The notes under the pieces: model-generated
What the model saw: only the letters and a program-made list of their open reading frames with translations
Told to the model about the DNA's origin: nothing
Databases searched by the model: none
Translations under genes and position numbers: made by a program
In this document: one piece after another, positions 24,001 through 31,349 of the stretch
Layout of the letters: the number at the start of each line of letters is the position of its first letter
How positions within the stretch are numbered: position 1 is the first letter of the stretch
Assembly (NCBI GenBank): GCA_023267635.1
Contig: JAHFMX010000013.1
Span: 1 to 37,775 of the forward strand
Reading direction: 5' to 3'
DNA from: a bacterium
Lineage (GTDB): Bacteria; Patescibacteriota; Minisyncoccia; Phycocordibacterales; UBA5272
DNA: 37,775 nt

Positions 24001-27000
24001 TGCGGTGAAGGTATTTGCTACTGGATCATAAATACTTGTTGTGGTTGTGTTGTTTCCAATAACAATCAGAAACTTTCCATCGGGGCGCTTAAAAGCAAGA
24101 GCACCTAATCCAGTACCAACAGCAGGAGCTACACCGAGAGCTGAAAATGTTCGTAACTCTGGGTTATACAATTGCGCGTTTGCAGAACCTGTGTTTCCAG
24201 AAATAACAACAAACTTTCCATCGGGGCGCTTCATAACAATCGTTCCATTACTTGCGGTTGTTGTAAGCGCAGGACTAGAATTAAATGCACCGTTATATAT
24301 ACCTCCTGAACCCGCCACCGTTCCAACGGTAGAACCGTATCCAATACCAGCTTCAAGAGCAATACCTAGATTCTTATCTTTGTTATTACTTATGTTAATA
24401 GATACAGGACCAGAAGTTGCGGTACTATCACCGAAATCAAACTGCGTCCTATGAAGAGCGAGTCCGTTTGCTACCCCTATATCATAGAGTGCTGGATCTT
24501 TATTTGTACGTCTATAACGCGTCATTCCAGATTTTCTAACACCCCACTCCTGGTCAAAGAACTTTGGAAGTTCTCGTTTAAATGTTACACGAAATTGGAT
24601 TCTGTTATCAGTAGAAGCTGCAGGATTAACAAGATCACCGCTCTTAGAGCTTGTGCCATATGTTCCCGTAGAACACGCACTCGCGGACGTGACTGTACGT
24701 TCTTCCACAACAATAGTTCCTTCTGTATTTGACGTCCAATTAATAACTGAGTTTGGATTTAAATTCGCAGTATCGATACACTCTGATTCATAGTAGGCAC
24801 TTTGCGAACCAGTTCCTGTAGATAATCCACCCACAACAAATCCCATATCATAATAATCCATTGCGGTACCATTTCCTTTCAAAATAGCGTACCTTCCATC
24901 TGGCATCATAAAAGCCGTAATACCCACACCAGCTCCTCCTGAAGACAGTGCTGGTGCATTCGTTGTAACAAACTGACTACCGGAAGCCGCGCCTGGTTTT
25001 ATAACGTTGGTTGTCGTAACGGTTGAACCTCCTAAGATGAGCAAATAGTTACCGTCTTGTCTCCAAAAAGCTTGAGCTCCTTCACCAAGTGCCGCTGACG
25101 GGCCGTTTCCTGCACCGCTTTGTGTGGTGAATGTTCCGTTAGGAGACGCTGTTGTTCCTTTTGGATCATAAATAGCTGAGGTAGTAATTGCTCCTGGAAT
25201 AACTAGATATGTACCGTCTTGTTTACGAATTGAAGTAGCTCCAATTGCTATCGTTGGAGCGTTTGTTATCGTTACATCTGTCATTGTTCCAATTGTTGTT
25301 ACGCCTGTTCCAGAGTTAAGTGGGTTATAGATCGCAGTCCCTGTACCGTTTCCTTTAAAGATCAAAAAAGTTCCGTCGTCTCGTGCAAGGGCATGTGACC
25401 CAACACCAAAGGTACCTGTCGGAAGTGGCGGTCCCACAGTAACCACGTTTGAGGTTGGATTATAAATACTCGTAACTGCAAGTCCTCCACACATAATCAA
25501 ATAGTTTCCGTTAGGCAGTAAGATTGCATTCGTTCCTGTTGTAGCAGCTCCCGCCGCACAAACTACCGCACCTGAAGCTGAAGCTGTTATACCGTATGGA
25601 TCATATAACGTAGTAAGTCCAGCTGAACCGTTACCACTTACCACCAAATAACGACCATCGGGTCGTTTAAGTGCAATCGCTCCAGCCCCTGCGGCGTTCG
25701 TAAGCGCTGTTGGTGCAGCAGACATTGCTCCGGTCGTTGAACCGTCCCACAAAGAAACGCCCGTTGAAGCTCCTCCATGTATAACAATATACTTACCGTC
25801 ATCACGAAGAATAACTTGTCCACCTAGCCCCATTGATCCACTTGTCGTAACTGCTGGTGAAGAAGCTGCAATACTTCCTTCGAGTGTAATCGTTCCATTA
25901 TTGATACTTATTAAGTTATCTGTTGATGTAACATTTTGAAGCGTAGAACCCGATACAGAAAAGTCTTGTGTACGAGTTGTTCCAGTCGACGTCTTTATAA
26001 TATCCGTTGTGGCTGTGAAAATAGAAAGCCCTCCACTGTTTGAGATGGTAAGTTTATCCAAACCGGCTTGTTGTAATTGTAAAAGATTTCCTGTCGTTTG
26101 TGTTTTGTTGATAAAAATAGAAGAACTTGCAGAAGAATCTGTTTGTGCTGAACTAGGGGCAAGAGATACCCCAGAACCTCCAGCTCCACACCCTGTGTCA
26201 GTCATATTACAAAGTATTTTTGTGGACCCTCCTTCGTTTATTTTATATTTACTATCACTTGTGTCGTACCATAAATCTCCAGCCGCAGCACCAGAAACAC
26301 CTGATACTCCAGTTTTAAGAAAATCTCCTGTACCAAATGTCACTCTCCCTGACGAAGAATCAAGTGTAAGTCCACCGGCGTTCGTAGAAGTAATTGAAAC
26401 TGCTCCTGTACCTGTAAAAGTTGGCGCTACTACCGCGTTCGTTGCAAATAGATTTGTTCCTGTAGCATTACCAATTACAGCACTATTCCCGCGTAGTGTT
26501 GCGGAGAAAATATCGGTAGCCGTTGCATTCGTTGCAAATAAATTATTAATAGTTCCAACGGTGGTAGACGAATTCGTAACTACCGACGAGCTTGCGAAAA
26601 TATTTTGAGAAAAAAGATTAAGAAAACGAAGTGCGTTTGTACCGAGTGAACGAGAAACGTCGGTTGTGGCAAGAATATCTCCCGCAACATTTGTTGTATT
26701 GTAGTGCGTTGTTACTCCTGTAATGTTTACTGTTGAAGACGCATTAAGCGCTCCAGTAAGAGAGAGTGTGCCTGTTGCGATAACGTCTCCTCCTAGATAA
26801 CTTGATCCCTGCACTGACAGGAGAGATCCGGGCGTTGTCGTTCCTATACCCACTCTTCCATTTGCCAGTATAGAAAAAAGCGTAGCTCCTGATGAAGAGG
26901 CTACGTTAAACGGATTAACCCCACCAGAACCTTGAACATTAAACGTGTACGATGACGAAGTTGCGTTAATTCCTGCAACAACTCCGTTATCTGCAAAAAG

Positions 27001-28194
27001 CCCCGTTGAAAGAGTACTTGCGGATGTCCACAGTGCCAGAAAACCGTTTGTCCCTCCAGTTATCCCGCCCGAAGCAGTAGAAAAATACATCCCACCAGAA
27101 CCATCAGTTGTAAGAACTTGACCAGGAGTTCCTGTTGCTCCAGGTAGAGTAAAGGTGAGGTTAGAAGCTTGTGTTGAAGATGAGATTAACTGGGTAGTGA
27201 AATTATTAGAAGCGTTAGCAAAGAAAAGTTTACCCGCCGCAGAAGAACCTGTGCCGAGCGTGAGAGCTGTTGAAGAGGCATTCGTAACTACCGACGAGCT
27301 TGCGAAAATATTTTGAGAGAAAAGATTAAGAAAACGAAGCGCGTTTGTACCGAGTGAGCGAGAAACGTCGGTTGTGGGTGCGGCGTTAGCTGCCAAGTTA
27401 AGTGTGTTAAACAATGTTGTTTGCCCTGTAACATTTACGGTTGATGAGGCGTTGACCGCACCTGTAACATTCAAAAGAGAGGCAGTAGTACTAGCCAGTG
27501 TTGAGGTTCCACTTATATCAAGTGTTGAAGCTCCGAAAATTCCACCAGTAGCTCCGACAGAAAAAAGAGTTCCTCCCGCTGAATTCTGAATTTGAAATAA
27601 ATTTGCTATCTGACTTGCTCGTGCACGCAACCCCAAAAGAATTGAATTGGTAGACGTTGCTTCAACTGAAACTTGTGTAGAAGCAAATGGAGTTGTTGTT
27701 CCAAATGATGAAGGCGTATCAGCGCCACTCACCGCACCACTCACACGAGCAAACGCAGCAGCAGTAATTCGCTGTCGTGGTGATAGTGTTTGAAACGTAA
27801 CATTATCTGATGAAACTTCAATCTGAAGATAAATATCAGTTGCTGTACTGAAATTATAATCAAGCACATCAGGATACCCAGCTGCAGTATCTCCAATATT
27901 TACATTAAAAACTCCTTGTCGAACACTTGAAGTGGCAGAACTTGGAGAAGAAGTTGGCCATAATTTTGTACCTGCGCCTACTGTTGTATTATCCCAAATA
28001 GAAAACTTAAAATAATAATTTGTTCCGTTTCCACCTAATAGATTACCGCTTGAGTCGGCAAGTCGTCCTTGAAAGCTAAGAATGGTTGGGGTTCCTGCCG
28101 CAAATACAGGGGAGGAGAAAAGCATTGAGACACAGAGTGTGAAAATCCCAAAGAAAAAAATTCTGCGTACAAATGTTTCGAAAAAACTCCTCAT
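21088..28194 (-). CDS. Giant secreted fibre-like protein with two tandem propeller modules
   Basis: 2368 residues. Order: signal peptide (1-32); N-terminal beta domain (ILSFQGRLADSSGN); a long Ser/Thr/Ala fibre (about 150-780) with repeats such as TDVSRSLGTNALRFLNLFSQ; seven (R/K)xDG(K/R/T)(Y/F)L(V/I)-type blades (about 787-1120); a beta domain with two Cys (to about 1235); a second set of seven blades (about 1316-1644); and a second, related beta domain (to about 1756). From about 1795 a domain beginning GADLAERYTSQEQLDFGEVVTID resembles the self-cleaving or chaperone ends of phage tail fibres (Peptidase_G2 type; inference). A helical stretch (about 1990-2060), a final beta domain with FIVVNRTTKGFSIYL and an acidic tail ending in VPSF follow. 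A TATACT lies 14 nt before the ATG. Probably a surface adhesin. Confidence 0.88.
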   Translation of the reverse strand: MRSFFETFVRRIFFFGIFTLCVSMLFSSPVFAAGTPTILSFQGRLADSSGNLLGGNGTNYYFKFSIWDNTTVGAGTKLWPTSSPSSATSSVRQGVFNVNIGDTAAGYPDVLDYNFSTATDIYLQIEVSSDNVTFQTLSPRQRITAAAFARVSGAVSGADTPSSFGTTTPFASTQVSVEATSTNSILLGLRARASQIANLFQIQNSAGGTLFSVGATGGIFGASTLDISGTSTLASTTASLLNVTGAVNASSTVNVTGQTTLFNTLNLAANAAPTTDVSRSLGTNALRFLNLFSQNIFASSSVVTNASSTALTLGTGSSAAGKLFFANASNNFTTQLISSSTQASNLTFTLPGATGTPGQVLTTDGSGGMYFSTASGGITGGTNGFLALWTSASTLSTGLFADNGVVAGINATSSSYTFNVQGSGGVNPFNVASSSGATLFSILANGRVGIGTTTPGSLLSVQGSSYLGGDVIATGTLSLTGALNASSTVNITGVTTHYNTTNVAGDILATTDVSRSLGTNALRFLNLFSQNIFASSSVVTNSSTTVGTINNLFATNATATDIFSATLRGNSAVIGNATGTNLFATNAVVAPTFTGTGAVSITSTNAGGLTLDSSSGRVTFGTGDFLKTGVSGVSGAAAGDLWYDTSDSKYKINEGGSTKILCNMTDTGCGAGGSGVSLAPSSAQTDSSASSSIFINKTQTTGNLLQLQQAGLDKLTISNSGGLSIFTATTDIIKTSTGTTRTQDFSVSGSTLQNVTSTDNLISINNGTITLEGSIAASSPAVTTSGSMGLGGQVILRDDGKYIVIHGGASTGVSLWDGSTTGAMSAAPTALTNAAGAGAIALKRPDGRYLVVSGNGSAGLTTLYDPYGITASASGAVVCAAGAATTGTNAILLPNGNYLIMCGGLAVTSIYNPTSNVVTVGPPLPTGTFGVGSHALARDDGTFLIFKGNGTGTAIYNPLNSGTGVTTIGTMTDVTITNAPTIAIGATSIRKQDGTYLVIPGAITTSAIYDPKGTTASPNGTFTTQSGAGNGPSAALGEGAQAFWRQDGNYLLILGGSTVTTTNVIKPGAASGSQFVTTNAPALSSGGAGVGITAFMMPDGRYAILKGNGTAMDYYDMGFVVGGLSTGTGSQSAYYESECIDTANLNPNSVINWTSNTEGTIVVEERTVTSASACSTGTYGTSSKSGDLVNPAASTDNRIQFRVTFKRELPKFFDQEWGVRKSGMTRYRRTNKDPALYDIGVANGLALHRTQFDFGDSTATSGPVSINISNNKDKNLGIALEAGIGYGSTVGTVAGSGGIYNGAFNSSPALTTTASNGTIVMKRPDGKFVVISGNTGSANAQLYNPELRTFSALGVAPAVGTGLGALAFKRPDGKFLIVIGNNTTTTSIYDPVANTFTAGPALTGLAGDGAQVIPLPNGRVLIIHGNYLSTTSIYDPIQNIMIGGPAPSTVVGQGSIVIPRPDGTFLFIPGTITTTCTALNTVTNIFDPYTMTFGAQSAVSILGTGPGAFAFQRNDGLWVIVRGGSTITTCAGLNATTIYNPVSNRAAVGPTLSAAAQRGAHAIPRPDGTWLIVHASSTNTTSIYRESAGAFTAEAGGPIGVFVAGPTLITSAGAGAISFQKDNGKFVTLTGNAGSVVHEYDGGWVDKGVYKTEQFNLGTQLGTDSTLTWRSNSFNGLSAEVKSATTQAGLQTASTRDVAKSGGLINGGASDTWLQLNFNFMRKFPSYGTIYTDTWYNSGASISYAIRKIETPTLYEYKVTKDKDVIDLQSDGLSIFRVSSSGDVYTQAGSTINTSGADLAERYTSQEQLDFGEVVTIDAQNNHGVKRSMYQYQPDVLGVVSTDPGFVAGAYTKDSYPIALVGRVPVKVSTENGMIRSGDFLTVSSVPGHAMKATLAGRVIGKALETLDESALTDCPPSDFVIPGRKCGTVMMFVNLIDYNGIGIEVALADWKANKEKLALDAGVVGLDFSETTLETPGIDDGSQFVFKNNHSAEILTFLEALKKERAAGVNSQSEIFAERISVIGEIISPKIIAGILEAREGSFANIEGLTLSVKNITTETITTEKIESRYGGLTFAFTENGRFVLRKIKGLAADTSTAASSSTEGFLDNSSSSTEIIFSDTASTTDVVVTFDDMGNASFAGTVIADKISTGGLDVTGKAVFQGGLEVSVLGTASTTLNMLSDTFFFGRPYFTSDTGGTAIIKKGAKLVDIVFEREYIEHPIVTTSLVFTASTTNETIEKLFADDIRFIVVNRTTKGFSIYLNKETEEDIVFNWVALAVKDSKEFTSKVKETDEEGSHPLDTGTSTVDVPFLQAEENADQGIEEETEGEEVLENETTEPVTETVDEPLEESISSDESDSATGISVPSF
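26573..26669 (-). repeat. 97-bp near-identical direct repeat, copy A
   Basis: Encodes VSRSLGTNALRFLNLFSQ and flanks. Copy B is 708 nt away in the same frame and differs at only about three positions. Confidence 0.85.
27281..27377 (-). repeat. 97-bp near-identical direct repeat, copy B
   Basis: Partner of the copy 708 nt away. Near identity at DNA level, including silent positions, points to recent duplication or gene conversion inside the fibre gene. Confidence 0.85.
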
Positions 28195-28312
28195 GCGTTG
28201 ATTAACACAGTATAGTAAAAAACTCTTAATATATATAGGGATATCTCACTTTATATAGTGGATAACTGAGCTGTAAGAAACCGTTAAAGGAGATAAGGCA
28301 GAACTCGGTAGA

Positions 28313-28915
28313 TTATTTTGAAATACTTGCGGCAATTATTTCAATATCTGATGCTTTGCGAATATATTTTTTATTTTCTTTGGACACGCACATAGTGTGT
28401 GGAGAGTCGTATATGATCGCTGCGATATCCCACAAATCTTTCTCTTCGACTACCCATTTTTCACCAAACTTTTTCATTGAAATAATTTTAGAATACCCCT
28501 GCATGGTCTTTTTTCCGTTGGTGACAAGAAAATATTCATGGAAATATGACATTGCTAATTCACGGATAGTTTTATAGACAGGATCACGATACTGCAAAAC
28601 CGCATGATTAGTCTTGCTAATTGCCCCCCAATATCCGTTCTCTTTAAATAAAGCGACAATATGATCATCGTCTTCCTTATCTACTTTAAGATTAAGCAAC
28701 AGTGGTTTTCTTCCTTGCAACCATAAAGCAGTAGCAGCAAGCAGTGCCCCTTCTATACAATGAGCTTTCTTTTCCTGTAGCACTCGACGTGGCGACATGC
28801 ACGTCTCACCCTCCTTTTCAAAATTAAAAGGGATTGAATCCAAGTAATCCTGAATTTTAGATGGTGTATTTATTTTTTTGAGAAAAAGTTCCTCAGCTTG
28901 TGTGAGCTCTAACAT
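28313..28915 (-). CDS. Transglutaminase-like (papain-fold) protein, putative
   Basis: 200 residues, soluble, no signal peptide. The segment RRVLQEKKAHCIEGALLAAT places C53 at the start of a hydrophobic helix. H85 follows in a strand (EDDDHIVALF) and N103 or D111 (KTNHAVLQYRD) could complete a Cys-His-Asp/Asn triad, the order seen in transglutaminase-like proteins. The rest (KTIRELAMSYFHEYF and DLWDIAAIIYDSP) is helical. Reaction and substrate are unknown; it could be an inactive relative. TATACT lies 6 nt before the ATG, so it is transcribed independently. Confidence 0.6.
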   Translation of the reverse strand: MLELTQAEELFLKKINTPSKIQDYLDSIPFNFEKEGETCMSPRRVLQEKKAHCIEGALLAATALWLQGRKPLLLNLKVDKEDDDHIVALFKENGYWGAISKTNHAVLQYRDPVYKTIRELAMSYFHEYFLVTNGKKTMQGYSKIISMKKFGEKWVVEEKDLWDIAAIIYDSPHTMCVSKENKKYIRKASDIEIIAASISK

Positions 28916-28921
28916 GCCTTA

Positions 28922-28927
28922 AGTATA
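28922..28927 (-). promoter_or_regulatory. -10 box of transglutaminase-like gene, leaderless type
   Basis: TATACT on the minus strand, 6 nt before the ATG; no usable Shine-Dalgarno spacing. Confidence 0.6.
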
Positions 28928-28948
28928 TCAATACTTAGTATGTTCTAG

Positions 28949-29494
28949 TTACCTTTTAGATACTCTGAAAATAAATCTATAGTCTGTATTTGAAATGGTT
29001 TTCTTAGACTCTCGTTCTGGACGAACCGAAACAAACGTAATCGCCTCTGTTTCGGTTGTAATAGTTCTACCAAGAGCAATGGTTTCTGTTGCTATCCCCA
29101 TACCGCTTTCAATTTTGATTGTAACTTTCACGGTTCCAGCCTGAATACATTGCACGTCTATTGGGCAACGACTATCTTCCACAATTGAAAGAACTGTAAT
29201 CTTTTCTGCTAGTGGAATCACTTGTGCATTTAATTTTGTTTCAATCGTTACAGCATTCTTTGGAGTAGACGTTGATACTGGAGTTGGGCACACAAATTGA
29301 CAGTTAGGTCCAGATCTTCCCACCCACGATCCATCTGGACACTGCTTAGCATCCATGGTGCACATGATATCCCCTGTTGGTTCACCCTTCACAACCGAAG
29401 ATGCTTTCTGTGAGAAATTCCAAGCACTATAAGCAAGAAGAGCTACAACACCCACCCCTACAAATGCCAGCACAATGTTTTTATTTGAGTTCAT
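28949..29494 (-). CDS. One-helix secreted protein with Cys-rich motif
   Basis: 181 residues: one N-terminal helix (about 8-26), then a Cys motif C-x6-C-(P)DGSWVGRSGPNC-x3-C at about 45-69, a Thr/Pro linker and a beta domain (about 80-181) with two more Cys (SRCPIDVQC). The CPDGSxVGRxGPxC motif recurs in many secreted Patescibacteria proteins (from memory) and probably forms two disulfides. Function unknown. TATACT lies about 37 nt upstream of the ATG, so unlike its neighbours this gene has a leader. Confidence 0.7.
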   Translation of the reverse strand: MNSNKNIVLAFVGVGVVALLAYSAWNFSQKASSVVKGEPTGDIMCTMDAKQCPDGSWVGRSGPNCQFVCPTPVSTSTPKNAVTIETKLNAQVIPLAEKITVLSIVEDSRCPIDVQCIQAGTVKVTIKIESGMGIATETIALGRTITTETEAITFVSVRPERESKKTISNTDYRFIFRVSKR

Positions 29495-29549
29495 GGTTTT
29501 TTAGTTATTAGTAATGACGTTATGAGTAAAGTATATCTTACACATATAA

Positions 29550-29571
29550 AATTCCCCAGATCTGGGGAATT
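29550..29571. terminator. Palindromic hairpin, probable terminator of the YflT-like gene
   Basis: A perfect 22-bp palindrome (AATTCCCCAGA and its complement) 17 nt after the stop of the upstream minus-strand gene, with short A/T tails. Confidence 0.6.
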
Positions 29572-29588
29572 GTATAACCAAGGGGTTG

Positions 29589-30104
29589 CTAGTTCATATT
29601 GTAATGACGCACATCCACCGCTCCGTGGTTCATGAATACATCTTCGGTACTCGTAGGTGTACCTCGCGCGATCACGAGCACATCTCCGCGACGTACATGA
29701 TCTTCGTAGAGTTGTACATCTTGTTTTTCAATACCAAGATTCGTAAGCGCTCCAATCAGTCCACCAGCTGCTGCCCCTGTCGCAGCTGCAGCAACTGCGG
29801 TTGCTGCGACTCCAGTGAACCCAAGAGCCGCTGCAAGAGGCCCTGCAACAATTAATGTTCCAAGTCCTGGAAGTACTCCATTTGCAACAACAAGCCCTGC
29901 GATACCTCCAATAATCGCACCAGCTGTTGCTCCAGTAGCAGCGCCTTCACCAATCTTATCTCCTGATTGCCCGTCTTTAATGGTACCTTTATCATTTATA
30001 TATACATATGATAAATCAGATTCCTTTACGCCAAACTGACGAAGCTCATTAAGAGCGCTTTCAGCAGAAGCGTGTGTTGTAAATACTCCAATTGTTGTAG
30101 TCAT
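29589..30104 (-). CDS. General-stress protein of YflT/17M type with glycine-zipper core
   Basis: 171 residues from MTTTIGVFTTHASAE; an in-frame ATG eight codons upstream is an alternative. The N-terminal part (about 1-60) resembles the heat-induced stress protein YflT domain (SAESALNELRQFGVKESDLSYVY). The centre is a Gly/Ala-rich hydrophobic stretch with glycine-zipper spacing (GAATGATAGAIIGGIAGLV and GVAATAVAAAATGAAAGG). The C-terminal YEDHVRRGDVLVIARG and NHGAVDVRHYN form the usual closing ferredoxin-like half. Such proteins are linked to general stress response in Firmicutes; their molecular role is unknown. Confidence 0.8.
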   Translation of the reverse strand: MTTTIGVFTTHASAESALNELRQFGVKESDLSYVYINDKGTIKDGQSGDKIGEGAATGATAGAIIGGIAGLVVANGVLPGLGTLIVAGPLAAALGFTGVAATAVAAAATGAAAGGLIGALTNLGIEKQDVQLYEDHVRRGDVLVIARGTPTSTEDVFMNHGAVDVRHYNMN

Positions 30105-30133
30105 AGTGTGTATAGTTAGTTTGTCCATTAAAT

Positions 30134-30147
30134 CTCACATACGTGAG
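30134..30147. other. Short inverted repeat upstream of the YflT-like gene
   Basis: CTCAC-ATAC-GTGAG, 30 nt before the chosen start. It could be an operator; it could equally be a chance hairpin. Confidence 0.3.
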
Positions 30148-30182
30148 GTATATCTATGTAGACGTTCCTTCTATACATTTAC

Positions 30183-30743
30183 TTACACCGCATTAGATAC
30201 ATTTGTGAGAAGAAGTGCCATAGTAAGATCTCCCAACAGGAGAAAAATGGCGAACTGTCTGTATGAATAGCCGCTCACAGCGAGTAATGCGAGCACAATG
30301 TCGTTAGGGAATGGTGCAAACGCGGTATATGAAAAAATCAACGTATACACAATCCAACTAGGAGTAACATAGAGTAGTTTCCAAATCTTTCTAAACACAC
30401 GCTCCCATTTCTTTGTAATATCAACCAAGATGTGACGCACTTTTGTTATAACAAAATAAAATAATGAATCACTTATGAAAAGACCGATTCCTCCAATCAC
30501 TCCAAGCATAAGAGGGTTGACCCCTCCGTGTGCCAGAGCCACAAGCGCTGCATAGAGCGATGTTCCTGTGATCGAAGAGAACCCTCCAATCACCGCAAGC
30601 ATAAACGCCGCAAAGTATGTGTTCTCTATTCCAATGTCGTTTACCAATTCATCTACTGGATAGAAATGAAAGAAAAGAGCCCATCCGACAAGCACAAGAA
30701 GAACTAGGGCTATAACACCATAGAATTTTTTCTTTCTATCCAT
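30183..30743 (-). CDS. VTT/DedA-like small membrane protein
   Basis: 186 residues with about five hydrophobic segments. Features that recall VTT (SNARE-associated/DedA) proteins are GGFSSITGTSLYAALVALAHGG, the half-membrane loop PFPNDIVLALLAVSGYSYRQF and the final FLLLGDLTMALLL. DedA-family proteins act in lipid transport across membranes; here the match is partial and the protein is shorter than usual. I chose the ATG of MDRKKKF because TATACA lies 10 nt before it; the ATG three codons earlier would almost abut that box. Confidence 0.62.
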   Translation of the reverse strand: MDRKKKFYGVIALVLLVLVGWALFFHFYPVDELVNDIGIENTYFAAFMLAVIGGFSSITGTSLYAALVALAHGGVNPLMLGVIGGIGLFISDSLFYFVITKVRHILVDITKKWERVFRKIWKLLYVTPSWIVYTLIFSYTAFAPFPNDIVLALLAVSGYSYRQFAIFLLLGDLTMALLLTNVSNAV

Positions 30744-30783
30744 CTTGTACATATGTATATGTGACGCCTTACAAAGATAATAC

Positions 30784-31290
30784 TTACAAGGACGTTTTTT
30801 CTGTTGCTTCTAGTTTTTTATTCTCCGCAGTCCAACCAATCATGTTTACAAATATTTGCACAGCTGTAGCCATTCCTGAAATTGCGAGGATAAGGATTGG
30901 GAGCCACAGCACTTCAGTTGAGAGGAAATATCCGTAGGTTACAAACAGTGCTGCCCAAATACTAAAGCACCAAGGACAGATAAGAAGCTCATACGCAGTA
31001 CGTAAAGGTCCACTGGTACGTTCTACTTTTGTGAAATAGGTAATTCCTTCTTGAGAATAACTTTCTTCAGCGTGTTGGAACATGTCACGCAAAAATCTTG
31101 TTATTTTGTCATATACAAATAATCGTGTAAGACGAAATGTGGCAAGCGTGATAAGAACCAGATCAAATAAAGGAATCGTTGTTGGTAGTTTTCCGTGTAT
31201 ACGATACAAAGAGTAAATCATTCCAACGGCTACCACCAAAAAGAAACCTGAGAACATAATATTCCAAAAATTTTGATCATCTTTTTTCAT
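30784..31290 (-). CDS. DUF1360 membrane protein
   Basis: 168 residues, with three or four hydrophobic segments. DUF1360 hallmarks are clear: LVLITLATFRLTRLFVYDKITRFLRD near the N-terminus, and LLICPWCFSIWAALFVTYGYF with the CPWC pair. DUF1360 proteins include Bacillus sporulation-associated membrane proteins; their activity is unknown. TATACT lies 6 nt before the ATG, so translation probably starts leaderless. Confidence 0.85.
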   Translation of the reverse strand: MKKDDQNFWNIMFSGFFLVVAVGMIYSLYRIHGKLPTTIPLFDLVLITLATFRLTRLFVYDKITRFLRDMFQHAEESYSQEGITYFTKVERTSGPLRTAYELLICPWCFSIWAALFVTYGYFLSTEVLWLPILILAISGMATAVQIFVNMIGWTAENKKLEATEKTSL

Positions 31291-31296
31291 TACCCA

Positions 31297-31302
31297 AGTA
31301 TA
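31297..31302 (-). promoter_or_regulatory. -10 box of DUF1360 gene, leaderless type
   Basis: TATACT on the minus strand, 6 nt before the ATG. Confidence 0.6.
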
Positions 31303-31319
31303 TCATTTCTCTATCTGTG

Positions 31320-31347
31320 CAAAAAAACACACCTCGAAAGGTGTGTT
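31320..31347 (-). terminator. Intrinsic terminator of the GGDEF gene
   Basis: AACACACCT-TTCG-AGGTGTGTT followed by a run of T on the minus strand, directly after the stop codon. Confidence 0.88.
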
Positions 31348-31349
31348 GT

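Noticed and set aside
24041-24454. 137-codon plus-strand frame
   Set aside because: Antisense to the second propeller of the giant protein; no independent support.
26009-26608. 199-codon open frame on the plus strand inside the giant gene
   Set aside because: Antisense shadow of the Ser/Thr/Ala fibre region; composition mirrors the sense codons and no ribosome site is present.
21088-28194. CRISPR array or tandem DNA repeats in the giant gene
   Set aside because: The repeats are coding, of unequal length, and diverge at DNA level except for one 97-bp pair; there is no regular repeat-spacer pattern.
20620-28194. Prophage tail region
   Set aside because: The fibre-like protein has a signal peptide and its neighbours are secreted or membrane-anchored proteins; no capsid, terminase, baseplate or holin genes are present.
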